Source: Nostoc linckia NIES-25
Lineage (GTDB): Bacteria; Cyanobacteriota; Cyanobacteriia; Cyanobacteriales; Nostocaceae
NCBI RefSeq assembly: GCF_002368035.1
Contig: NZ_AP018222.1
Coordinates: forward strand, 4,333,534-4,397,533
DNA length: 64,000 nt
Direction of reading: 5' to 3'
This document shows positions 53,498 to 61,817 of this stretch, piece after piece. Below the pieces are notes generated by a model that searched no databases, had not been told where the DNA came from, and was given only the letters and a program-made list of their open reading frames with translations. A program made the position numbers and the translations under genes. Numbering within the stretch: position 1 is the first letter of the stretch; the number at the start of each line of letters is the position of its first letter.

Positions 53498-54774
53498 ATA
53501 TCCTCTTCTTCGTCCTCAAGTCCTGGTCTGGATACTGCCGCTGGCTGAGGGTTCCAAGGGGCAAATACTGGTAATAAAAGTAGTCCGGGGACAGCGGCGG
53601 CGATGGTTATTAAGAAAAATATAGGCCAACCCGTGCTTTGAGCGATCGCACCTCCAGGGGCTGCGAGAATATCCCGGCTAACAGCCATTAAGCTGGAAAG
53701 CAAAGCATACTGAGTTGCGGAAAACCGCTGGTTACAAAGACTCATCAAAAAGGCAACAAAGGCTGCTGTCCCCAATCCACCACAAAATTGTTCTATGTTG
53801 ATGGCAATTACCATAGCTTGGTAGTTTTTACCGATGTATGCTAGAAAAAAGTAGGCTAAATTACTTACTGCTTGTAGAATACCAAAAACCCAAAGCGATC
53901 GATTGATGCCTATAGCACTCAAAATTGAACCACCTGCTAGGGCACCGACAATCGTAGCAATCAATCCCATGCCAACTTGAATTGCCCCAATATCGGTTTT
54001 GGTAAAACCTGTTTGCAGCAAAAACGGCGTGGTCATATTGCTCAACAAAGCATCACCCAGTTTATATAGGGTAATGAACACAAGAATTAAAATAGCGTAT
54101 AAGATACCTTGACGCTGAAAAAATTCACCAAAAGGCAAGATTACAGCATCAGCTAAGGAAGCGGGAGGGCTAATTTCTTTAGGTTCTGGTGCTAACAAGG
54201 TGGCAAAAATACCAATCGACATTACTCCTGCCATCATTAAGTAAACTGACGACCAAGGCATTTTATCAGCAAGTATCAAGGCTAAAGCACCTGCGACTAA
54301 TAAAGCAATGCGATAACCTAAGATAAAAACCGCTGCACCAGCCCCCATTTCTAATTTCTCCAAAACATCAGTGCGGTAGGCGTCAGCAGCGATATCTTGA
54401 GTTGCACTGATAAAAGCAATGACTATGGCGTTGATGGCTAAAAGCTGTAATGCTTGTTTGGGTTGTTGAAAAGCCATGATGGCGATCGCTACAATCAAGC
54501 CAACTTGTGTCAAAATTAACCAACCTCGTCGCCGTCCCAAAACTGGTAGGCTGAACCTGTCTACTAACGGCGACCACAGAAACTTCAAGGAATAAGGCAA
54601 CCCTGCGAGGCTAAACCAACCAATAGCGGCTAAATCTACCTTTTCTACGGTCATCCAAGCTTTCAAGGTATTACCGATTAACAATAACGGTAAACCTGAT
54701 GCAAAGCCTAAAAATAACAAAGCCGCCATCTTGCGACTACCGAAAACTTGCAGCAGCGATTCAATTTTCCTCAT
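53482..54774 (-). CDS. AmpG-like major facilitator (muropeptide permease family)
   Basis: About 430 aa from MRKIESLLQVFGSRKM at 54774; an ATG at 54810 would add twelve basic residues. Twelve membrane helices are predicted. Family marks are FLGFASGLPLLLIGNTLKAWM in helix 1, LPYSLKFLWSPLVDRFSLP and GRRRGWLILTQ after helix 2, and ATQDIAADAYRTDVL in helix 4. AmpG proteins import anhydro-muropeptides for cell-wall recycling; cyanobacterial relatives may carry other substrates. The C-terminus is short and acidic. It overlaps the next gene by 16 bases. Confidence 0.85.
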   Translation of the reverse strand: MRKIESLLQVFGSRKMAALLFLGFASGLPLLLIGNTLKAWMTVEKVDLAAIGWFSLAGLPYSLKFLWSPLVDRFSLPVLGRRRGWLILTQVGLIVAIAIMAFQQPKQALQLLAINAIVIAFISATQDIAADAYRTDVLEKLEMGAGAAVFILGYRIALLVAGALALILADKMPWSSVYLMMAGVMSIGIFATLLAPEPKEISPPASLADAVILPFGEFFQRQGILYAILILVFITLYKLGDALLSNMTTPFLLQTGFTKTDIGAIQVGMGLIATIVGALAGGSILSAIGINRSLWVFGILQAVSNLAYFFLAYIGKNYQAMVIAINIEQFCGGLGTAAFVAFLMSLCNQRFSATQYALLSSLMAVSRDILAAPGGAIAQSTGWPIFFLITIAAAVPGLLLLPVFAPWNPQPAAVSRPGLEDEEEDIWGIK

Positions 54775-54954
54775 GTTTTCAACTTTTTGCCTCTTGCCTC
54801 TTTTGAGCAAATCTCAGCTATGGTAATTGGAGTTTAGCTAAAAGACAATAAGGCAGTTAAACCTAATGTGATAGATAAAAATGCTGCGAATGCAGTTGTA
54901 GTGTAGTTTTGATTTGGCTAGCAATTCCAAATTTTTAAAAGCGATAAATAAATT

Positions 54955-56406
54955 TTATTCTGTTTTATAAACCTGATGCCCTCTGATTTCTACTTTGTGC
55001 GCGGCGAGGCATTTTTCCCAACCTTCACGAGTACCGATATCGCTTTTGGCTTTGAGCAATCCTAATTCTTCTTCTTGTTGGGTGAGTTTAGCAAATTCTT
55101 CGTAACGCGGGTATGTGGTAGTAACAAATGTTTCTTTACGATGCAAAATCGGCGGATTTGCTCTAGTTTTATATTCTCGGTGAGTCACAGCTAAGGTTTT
55201 TAAGTCAATACCTATACTGGCTTTTAAAGCTGGATGAGGGTCAGTATCAAATTCTGGGTAAAAAAGATAGGATATTTGCGGTTGTTCAATGTGATATTTT
55301 ATCAATGTGGCTCCATCTACACGGCCAATGGTGCGGCTAGCGCAACCTTCGTAAATTCGCAGTAAAGAATCGAGTGCTGCAAGTGCCGAAACATGGACGT
55401 AAAGGGCGCCGCGGGTACGTTTACCAATTTTGCTTTTTTCGCAAGCAGTTTGAATCACCCCAGGTTTGCCCAAGCTGAAAAGCTTTTGGTCGGCGACTTG
55501 GCAAGCTTCTTCGTAGCTACTAAAAAAAGCTTTGATGTCGTGACGCATTTGTGGCGATAGCTTCTGCCATGCAGGGCGGCGATCGAAGTGAGTGAGGGCG
55601 AGATATACTTGGATATCTAGAGAGCGACGATAGGCGATCGCATCCCATTCTGCTTCGTCAGTAGCTTGCAAAACTACGCCAAAAGCACGGCGGAAGTTAC
55701 CAAATTCTCTCAGTAATTCTTGTTCGTTTTCCAATTCGCCTTTCACAGGCAGTCTACCGCGCTTGGTAAAAAAATCCATCAGCGGTTGCAGTTGTTCTTG
55801 ATAATCTTCAAACCGCTTGGTGGGAATGCGGACTCGCGGTGTAGCAGAGGTAGAAAAAAAGCGGATAGCTTTGTAACTTTCTTTTTGGGCTTCATCTCGA
55901 AAAACAAAGTACACACCCAATGCTATGGGCACTGCATCCACATTTAGGACTTCATCAATGTAAGTTTTGAGTTCCTGTTGTTCGTAATATTTCTGAAAAG
56001 TGTTGCGGCGGGTTACAATGCCATCGTTGTAAGCCAGCTGAGTTTTACTGGGAGCATTAATCAGCACTTGAGCTGCGACAATTAAAACTTGCTGGGTGAG
56101 TTCCCAAGCTTGGATGAGGCTTTGACCGCGTTCCTCTGCATCTTCGATGACGTTGAGGACGTAACCCAAATTAACCACATCGGCGGGGGTACGTGGGACA
56201 TCGGGATAGTAATAAGGGTCCCAACCTGCACTGGTGTAGCCTAAGTCTGCTACTCGCCGCACATCACCACCGTAGCCGCAACCGTAGTCAAAAAAAGTGG
56301 TGTCTTGATGCAGAATTGCCGATTCTATTGCTAATCGTACAGGGCGGGAGATGTCAGTGCGAGCGATCGCAGCTCTATGACGCTCAATTTCTAAAGCTTC
56401 AGGCAT
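54955..56406 (-). CDS. DNA phosphorothioation-associated putative methyltransferase
   Basis: This 483-aa protein has a class I methyltransferase N-terminal part: RTDISRPVRLAIES, then motif I as FFDYGCGYGGDVRRV, GWDPYYYPDVPR and ADVVNLGYVLNVIED. A long C-terminal region follows (about 200-483) with DRRPAWQKLSPQMRHDIKAFF. This whole layout matches the family named DNA phosphorothioation-associated putative methyltransferase (TIGR04096), usually found beside dnd genes. Here only dndE is near, about 600 bases upstream on the same strand. Its exact job in phosphorothioation or restriction is not established. Confidence 0.85.
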   Translation of the reverse strand: MPEALEIERHRAAIARTDISRPVRLAIESAILHQDTTFFDYGCGYGGDVRRVADLGYTSAGWDPYYYPDVPRTPADVVNLGYVLNVIEDAEERGQSLIQAWELTQQVLIVAAQVLINAPSKTQLAYNDGIVTRRNTFQKYYEQQELKTYIDEVLNVDAVPIALGVYFVFRDEAQKESYKAIRFFSTSATPRVRIPTKRFEDYQEQLQPLMDFFTKRGRLPVKGELENEQELLREFGNFRRAFGVVLQATDEAEWDAIAYRRSLDIQVYLALTHFDRRPAWQKLSPQMRHDIKAFFSSYEEACQVADQKLFSLGKPGVIQTACEKSKIGKRTRGALYVHVSALAALDSLLRIYEGCASRTIGRVDGATLIKYHIEQPQISYLFYPEFDTDPHPALKASIGIDLKTLAVTHREYKTRANPPILHRKETFVTTTYPRYEEFAKLTQQEEELGLLKAKSDIGTREGWEKCLAAHKVEIRGHQVYKTE

Positions 56407-56655
56407 AATATCAGTTAACAGTTACAGCACTTTTCAGGTAAATGAAGCACGCGGTTAGCGATGACCGTTAGTCATTACAAGAATTTGTACGCCACTTAGT
56501 TGCAATCTGTTGTAGTTCGAGAGCGTTATTTGTTGCCCAATTATGGTAGCAATGTTAACTTGATAGATCGATTAAGATATTTATCTACGTAGAATAACTT
56601 AATATTTGGATGGAAAACTTATGACTCCTGCTACTGAAAAATATAGAGGTTAATC

Positions 56656-56967
56656 ATGGGATGGGAAATTACGATCTACTCTTTTTTGATAATGGTTGCA
56701 GTTATTAGTCTTTTTAACAATGAGGCTAGGATTAAACGAATTGACCACAACACATATCGAACAAAAGTTTATTTAAAATTGATTATGGAACGATTAGAAA
56801 TTGAGGTTCCATCTCGCCTTTCGGAGCGAATTAAAGCAATAGCGATCGATCCGAAAAATAAGATTGAAGCCATCAAGCTATATCGTCAAGAAACAGGTGC
56901 AAGTCTTCTAGAAGCCAAAGATGCGATCGAAGACTTTATCGAAGAAAATCGCCATCTTGGTCAATAG
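56656..56967 (+). CDS. Membrane-anchored protein with L7/L12-like C-terminal segment
   Basis: The 103-aa protein has one N-terminal membrane helix (EITIYSFLIMVAVISLF). Its C-terminus (KNKIEAIKLYRQETGASLLEAKDAIEDFI) resembles the C-terminal domain of ribosomal protein L7/L12, which binds translation factors. Such single-helix L7/L12-like proteins occur widely but have no defined role. AGAGG six bases before the ATG gives a good ribosome binding site. It lies on the plus strand between the two minus-strand Dnd-associated genes, interrupting what would otherwise be a short operon. Confidence 0.7.
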   Translation: MGWEITIYSFLIMVAVISLFNNEARIKRIDHNTYRTKVYLKLIMERLEIEVPSRLSERIKAIAIDPKNKIEAIKLYRQETGASLLEAKDAIEDFIEENRHLGQ

Positions 56968-57029
56968 GAATTCTAGTTTTAAGAATACATAAAAAATGCG
57001 GTAAAAGTCAATTATTAACTCATATTGTT

Positions 57030-57416
57030 TCAATCTTTTATTGCCAATTGAATTAAATCTTCAATTTTCTTGATATTTTGATCGCCTGCTAAGTAACCAA
57101 TACCGCGATGCAAATGCAGGCGGAATTGGGTGGCGAGGGTTTCTTTGTCAATCGGATAGCCATCATTGTGACAGCGTTGCTTGAGGGCGAGGAGGAGAAT
57201 ATCAGACATTTCGCCGCCAAAGATGCGCCAAGTCATTTCGACGTTACTATCTTGGGGAATTGGTACGGGGGAGGGTGGAGTTGGTTCTGCGAGGGAACGA
57301 CAAAATGCCCAACGGCAGAGGATATTCCATTGGTCAATTTTGGTGCTGCGCTTGAGTTTAAGGAGTTGGTCTTTGGCTGTTTGGGAAAGTTTAATTCTCT
57401 CGATTGGCGATTCCAT
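57030..57416 (-). CDS. dndE: DNA sulfur modification protein DndE
   Basis: About 128 aa from MESPIERIKLSQTAKDQLL at 57416; an ATG at 57446 adds ten residues and is less likely. The cyanobacterial DndE pattern is clear: KIDQWNILCRWAFCRSL, SNVEMTWRIFGGEMSDILLLAL and TLATQFRLHLHRGIGYLAGD. DndE acts with DndB, C and D in replacing a non-bridging phosphate oxygen of DNA with sulfur; it binds nicked DNA. Those partners are not in this window. The nearest related gene is the Dnd-associated methyltransferase on the same strand, beyond one opposing gene. Confidence 0.88.
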   Translation of the reverse strand: MESPIERIKLSQTAKDQLLKLKRSTKIDQWNILCRWAFCRSLAEPTPPSPVPIPQDSNVEMTWRIFGGEMSDILLLALKQRCHNDGYPIDKETLATQFRLHLHRGIGYLAGDQNIKKIEDLIQLAIKD

Positions 57417-57665
57417 AGTGTTTATAAATAGTGATACATGAATCATACCGTCCGGAAAACTAAGTTTACCTCACCTTGGTGACAAGATAAAAAAGAGCGA
57501 CCATTGAGTAAAGAAACAAATTATATCAATTAAAAATTGTGTTCGCCTCACCCACTTGAATGAAGTAGTAATCTGTAGCCTAATTTTACCAATTAACCAA
57601 ATAAAAATCCGAAATTGGTAACATAGCTGTTGTATTTAATATCTACTAATTTTTATTTGCAGCAA

Positions 57666-58235
57666 ATGAATAGTAAAGCTAAATTATTGACTCTTGTACA
57701 GACGCGATTAATCGCGTCTCTACTGTTAACTTTTGCTCTTTCATCTGTGAGTGTGGGAACAGTCATAGCACAGACAAAACTTACCAATCAATCTAAATTG
57801 TTCGCCAATGGTATTGGACAGGTACGAGTTGGAATGACCGTCTCTCAAGCCAGTAAAGCTGCTGGTACCCGGCTAGTTGGCGACCCACCGAATAAATATT
57901 GCTACTACGTAAAACCGGAATGGGACCCTAAAAATGTTGGGTTCATGGTGACAGAAGGTCGTGTTTCTAGGGTTGATGTCTGGAGAGATAGCAAAATTAC
58001 TACCTTAAAAGGTGCAAAAATTGGTGACACGGAAGCACGGATTAAATCACTGTATCCAGGACAAATTAAAGTCACTCCTCATAACTATGTCTCAGGCGGC
58101 CACTACCTGACATTTGTACCAAAAGACCAATCTGACGAAAATTATCGTGTAGTATTTGAGACTGATGGCAAGCGGGTGACTCAGTTTCGCTCAGGTAAAT
58201 TACCAGAGGTTGAATTTGTGGAGGGATGTAGTTAA
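57666..58235 (+). CDS. Secreted protein of unknown function with repeat-encoded signal peptide
   Basis: About 189 aa from MNSKAKLLTLVQTRLIAS at 57666; an upstream in-frame start adds 12 residues. The signal peptide runs to about residue 36 (VGTVIAQ). The mature part contains GIGQVRVGMTVSQASKAAG, an SmpA/BLIP-like helix start, and paired cysteines (one in KYCYYV and one at the C-terminus), with a mixed alpha/beta pattern. Function unknown. Residues 10-20 are encoded by a 32-base palindromic repeat that also occurs, identical and inverted, between genes at 61728-61759. A terminator follows at 58377-58405. Confidence 0.78.
   Translation: MNSKAKLLTLVQTRLIASLLLTFALSSVSVGTVIAQTKLTNQSKLFANGIGQVRVGMTVSQASKAAGTRLVGDPPNKYCYYVKPEWDPKNVGFMVTEGRVSRVDVWRDSKITTLKGAKIGDTEARIKSLYPGQIKVTPHNYVSGGHYLTFVPKDQSDENYRVVFETDGKRVTQFRSGKLPEVEFVEGCS
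57693..57724 (+). repeat. 32-base palindromic repeat within the signal peptide coding region
   Basis: The core AGACGCGATTAATCGCGTCT is a perfect 20-base palindrome. The full 32-base unit is the exact reverse complement of 61728-61759. Confidence 0.9.
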
Positions 58236-58376
58236 TTTTAGAGATCCTTAGCGTATGAATGGAAGTGAGGCAAACGTAACGCTCACAATTTCCCTTTTGA
58301 TTTGACAGCAGGTGAAGCAGTGCCAGTAGCTTTAACCGATCCCGCTACCTATGTTTATGAGTGCTTAAATTATCTT

Positions 58377-58405
58377 AGGGATGGTACATATCATCCCTAT
58401 TTTTT
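58377..58405 (+). terminator. Rho-independent terminator
   Basis: AGGGATG (58377-58383) pairs exactly with CATCCCT (58392-58398) across an 8-base loop, followed by ATTTTTT. It lies about 140 bases downstream of the secreted-protein gene and before the convergent pepP. Confidence 0.65.
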
Positions 58406-58423
58406 ATGATGTTACGATGCAAT

Positions 58424-58440
58424 TATAGGAGTCCGATTTT
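58424..58440. repeat. Solitary MITE end touching the pepP stop codon
   Basis: TATAGGAGTCCGATTTT matches one end of the MITE family for 16 bases. No second end is present nearby, so it is a remnant or a one-ended insertion scar. The pepP stop codon (58439-58441) overlaps it. Confidence 0.55.
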
Positions 58441-59749
58441 ATCTTTCCAGTTCATCCACTTCTTTGGGAACTCCCGCAGTTAACACCTCATGTCCATTAG
58501 CTGTAACTAAGACATCATCTTCAATGCGAATACCAATGCCAATCCAGCGAGGGTGAGTCTCTGGTTGATCTTCTGCTAATTTGGTATCTGGGACAATATA
58601 AAGTCCTGGTTCCACTGTCAAAATTTGACCTGGTTGTAAAATTTGCGGCTTATCTTCACCATGCTGATAAACTCCCACGTCATGCACATCTAAACCTAAC
58701 CAATGGCTGGTGCGGTGCATATAATACGGTTTGTATTTATCTTCTTCAATTAATTTGTCAATTTCGCCTTGAAGAATGCCAAGTTCAACTAAACCTTCAG
58801 TCAAAACGCGCACTGCTGTATCATGAACAGATTTGAAGGAATTACCTGGTTGCACTTGAGCGATCGCTTGTTTTTGTGCCTCCAAAACAATCTCATATAA
58901 TGTCTTTTGTTCTGCTGTAAATTTCCCTCCCACTGGAAATGTGCGCGTAATATCGGAGTTGTAATAACCATAAGCACAACCGGCATCAATTAACAGTAAT
59001 TCTTTATCCTGCATTTGCCGTTCATTCTCAATGTAGTGCAACACGCAAGCATTCACGCCGGAAGCCACAATGGAAGGATAAGCCGGGCCCATTCCACCCC
59101 GCACTCGAAAGATGCGTTCGATTTCCGCTTGAATTTCGTACTCATAACGTCCGGGTGCTGTGATTTCTTGGGCGTGATTGTGTGCTTCAATAGCGATCGC
59201 TGCTGCTTGGCGCATTAACTCCAACTCAGCTTCGCTTTTGATCAGTCTCATGCTGTGGATAATAGTCCCGGTATCTTCAATGGCCACAGGCCCCGTACCG
59301 CGTTTGGGGTAAGTTTGTAGTAACCGTTGGTAATGCCCTAAAATTTTGTCATTGAAAGCGCGATCGCGTCCTAAGTGATAATAAATGCGATCGGCTTTTT
59401 CTAAATACTGCGGCAATTTTTCATCTAATTCGTGAATCGGGTACGCTTCATCAGCACCATAAATTTCCTTCGCTGCATCTATCCCACAGCGATAACCACT
59501 CCATACTTCCTTTTCCCGATCTTTGGGTTGCACAAACAGCACAAACCGATGTTCTGCATGATGAGGCGCTAACACTGCAACGGCCTGTGGTTCGTTAAAT
59601 CCAGTTAAGTAGAAAAAATCACTATCTTGACGATAAACATACTCAACATCGTTGTGCATGACTGCCATTGGCGCACTGCGAAAAATGGCTGTTCCATTAC
59701 CAATTTTTGCCATTAACTGCTCGCGACGTTGCCGATATTCTGTTTGCAT
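58439..59749 (-). CDS. pepP: Xaa-Pro aminopeptidase PepP
   Basis: The 436-aa M24B metallopeptidase removes N-terminal residues preceding proline. An N-terminal creatinase-like domain (about 1-165) is followed by the pita-bread domain. The five metal ligands are visible: two Asp in LLIDAGCAYGYYNSDITRTFP, His in RTSHWLGLDVHDVG, Glu in LTVEPGLYI and Glu in GIGIRIEDDVLVT. Length and end (KEVDELER) are normal. The stop codon overlaps a solitary MITE-type end at 58424-58440, but the C-terminus appears undisturbed. Confidence 0.93.
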   Translation of the reverse strand: MQTEYRQRREQLMAKIGNGTAIFRSAPMAVMHNDVEYVYRQDSDFFYLTGFNEPQAVAVLAPHHAEHRFVLFVQPKDREKEVWSGYRCGIDAAKEIYGADEAYPIHELDEKLPQYLEKADRIYYHLGRDRAFNDKILGHYQRLLQTYPKRGTGPVAIEDTGTIIHSMRLIKSEAELELMRQAAAIAIEAHNHAQEITAPGRYEYEIQAEIERIFRVRGGMGPAYPSIVASGVNACVLHYIENERQMQDKELLLIDAGCAYGYYNSDITRTFPVGGKFTAEQKTLYEIVLEAQKQAIAQVQPGNSFKSVHDTAVRVLTEGLVELGILQGEIDKLIEEDKYKPYYMHRTSHWLGLDVHDVGVYQHGEDKPQILQPGQILTVEPGLYIVPDTKLAEDQPETHPRWIGIGIRIEDDVLVTANGHEVLTAGVPKEVDELER

Positions 59750-60466
59750 AGTTGATTTATTTGTAAACTGTCGTATTATTTTACACTTTTGACAACCAGA
59801 GAATGCACAGATGATGCTTCTTGCTAGTTGCTAATCTTAGTTATTCTAACCAATATTTGTTTCCACTCAAGTTATCAAACATAAGCATTCAAAATTGAGA
59901 ATTGGGAAGATTTTGATACCAAGCTGAATTAGCGAAAAAATCAATAAGCTATATGGCAATCTATAGGATTCATATTTAATTTTTGAAATACACGTAGGGA
60001 AGCCAGCCGCATGGGCGGGTTTCCCGACTTGAGCGGACTGGCGTTGTGTTATGCCGTAGGCTAACGCACCATTTCAAGGCTTTGGTGCGTTAGACGTTCC
60101 GTCTAACATACCCTACATATACTTAGATTTTTCACGCAATCAAATCGGACTCCTATATTTGAGTTTTGAAAAATATCAGTGTTGACTGTTAACAGTTAAC
60201 ATTTAACAGCGATTATTAGCAGAACATAACACGAACTTGTCTATAAATCATCACATACAAAATCGATTTGCTAACTGTTTATATAGCACTTGAAATTTTT
60301 GGATAAATGATTTAAAACCAAGAATAATTTGTTTTTAAAGACTGACATTAAGCAAAAAAAAATAGTTATAAAGAAATATTGAAGGACAGGTAAATGTTCT
60401 TTGATTACAGAAAGGCATCGCTCGAAAAAGTTAAAAACGGATAACAACCAATGATAAAAAAACACC
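59750..60466. other. Gene-free stretch with MITE copy C
   Basis: The middle is a MITE (59962-60157). Both flanks are AT-rich without clear repeats, apart from TGTTAACAGTTAACATTTAACAG near 60187. No gene is seen. The promoter for the FG-GAP repeat protein gene must lie in 60160-60466, but no box is clear. Confidence 0.5.
59962..60157. mobile_element. MITE-like element (copy C), 196 bp
   Basis: The left end TATAGGATTCATATTTAATT and the right end, reversed TATAGGAGTCCGATTTGATT, match copies A and B. Inside are CGTAGGG/CCCTAC and TAACGCACC/GGTGCGTTA arms as in copy B, plus about 45 extra bases with GGAAGCCAGCCGC and GGCGGGTTTCCC palindromic fragments. No coding capacity. Confidence 0.75.
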
Positions 60467-61699
60467 ATGTTTGGAAAAAGTTCCTCAGACTTGTCTTTGA
60501 ATACGTCTCAATTGGCATCAGAATCTTTCCAAAAATCGCAAGCATTATTATCATCCGGTCTTGATAATTCAAATACTCTAAAATCTGGTTCATTTTTTGG
60601 CAGCAGCAGTTCTTCTCAATCAGAACAATCTGCGGTGGTGTCAGCAAATCCCAATCCAAATCCTTACTTAACTAGTGCGGCGATCGTTCCTGATTTCAAC
60701 GCTGATGGGAAAACAGACAAAGTTTGGGTCAATACCCAAACTGGTGAAATTATTATTCGCCTGATGGATGGAACAAGAGTTGTTGAACAGGGTTCTTTGG
60801 GTCAATTTGACCTATCGGCCTATGATTACAAAATTGCTGACTTCAACGCTGATGGGAAAACCGACTTCTTATTACGCAATAAGACAACAGGTGAGAACAG
60901 TATTGTGTTAATGGACGGAACTAGAGTTGCTAGTGCAGCTGCTCTAACCAACGTTGACCCAGCGTGGACTTCTCAAATTGGCGATTTCAATGGCGATCGC
61001 AAAACTGATATCTTCTGGCACAATAACCAAACCGGCGAGAACGCTATTTGGGAGATGGATGGCACAAATGTTGTGAATGCAACTGTTTTAGACACCACTG
61101 ACCCAGCCTTAACTTCTACCATTGTTGATTTCGATGCCAACGGCAAGAGCGATATCTTCTGGCGCAATCAGACAACTGGCGAGAACAGCGTTTGGTTTAT
61201 GGATGGTGCCCAAAAGACTGAGTTTAGCTTGCAATCACAAGATCCAGGCTGGACATATCAAGTTGGCGATTTCAATGGCGACTTAGCCACAGACTTGCTC
61301 TGGAGAAACACTCAAACAGGTGAAAGTAAGGTTTGGGTGATGAGAGGCATCGTAGTTACAGAAGGTGCTTTGGGAACATTTGACTCATCTTGGACTTCTC
61401 AAATCGGTGACTTCAACGGTGATGGTAAGACCGATATCTTCTGGCGGAATGGAACCACAGGTGAGAACACAGCTTGGTTGATGGATGGCACAAACATTGC
61501 CACTCAAGCGTTCCTACCGAGCAATAGCGCATCTCTAACACCATCCCTCGGCGATTACAACGGTGATGGCAAGACTGACATCTACTGGCGCGATCAAGCA
61601 GCAGGCGCAGACAACATTTGGACTATCGATGGCACAACCGCCGTTGAAACTCCCATCGGCGAAGCAGATAGGCTGACCCCAGAGTGGTATACGTTCTAA
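60467..61699 (+). CDS. FG-GAP/VCBS repeat protein with seven calcium-type repeats
   Basis: This 410-aa protein begins with a Ser/Asn-rich N-terminus (about 1-68) without a hydrophobic signal peptide. Seven repeats of about 48 residues follow, each containing a D-F/Y-N-x-D-G-K-T-D loop (for example DFNADGKTD, DFNGDGKTD, DYNGDGKTD) and ending in WxMDGTxV-type strands. This forms a seven-bladed propeller of the FG-GAP type. The loops fit calcium binding; repeat five (DFNGDLATD) is degenerate. Such proteins are usually extracellular, so export by a non-Sec route (for example type I) is possible. Its partner is unknown. Confidence 0.82.
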   Translation: MFGKSSSDLSLNTSQLASESFQKSQALLSSGLDNSNTLKSGSFFGSSSSSQSEQSAVVSANPNPNPYLTSAAIVPDFNADGKTDKVWVNTQTGEIIIRLMDGTRVVEQGSLGQFDLSAYDYKIADFNADGKTDFLLRNKTTGENSIVLMDGTRVASAAALTNVDPAWTSQIGDFNGDRKTDIFWHNNQTGENAIWEMDGTNVVNATVLDTTDPALTSTIVDFDANGKSDIFWRNQTTGENSVWFMDGAQKTEFSLQSQDPGWTYQVGDFNGDLATDLLWRNTQTGESKVWVMRGIVVTEGALGTFDSSWTSQIGDFNGDGKTDIFWRNGTTGENTAWLMDGTNIATQAFLPSNSASLTPSLGDYNGDGKTDIYWRDQAAGADNIWTIDGTTAVETPIGEADRLTPEWYTF

Positions 61700-61817
61700 A
61701 ATTAGAATTCAGAATTCAGAATTCAGGAGTAGAGACGCGATTAATCGCGTCTGTACAAGAATTAGGAGTTAGGAGTTATTTCTCTCCCTCATCTCGCCAG
61801 TCCCCAATCCCGGTTCA
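61700..61817. repeat. GAATTCA array, 32-base palindromic repeat and STRR
   Basis: AGAATTCAGAATTCAGAATTCAG is followed by the 32-base palindrome (61728-61759), which is identical in reverse to the copy within the secreted-protein gene at 57693-57724. AATTAGGAGTTAGGAGTT units follow. Confidence 0.8.

Noticed and set aside
56621..56653. Ten-codon open frame just before the L7/L12-like gene
   Set aside because: Too short to support; it merely overlaps the ribosome binding site region, and no attenuator structure is visible.
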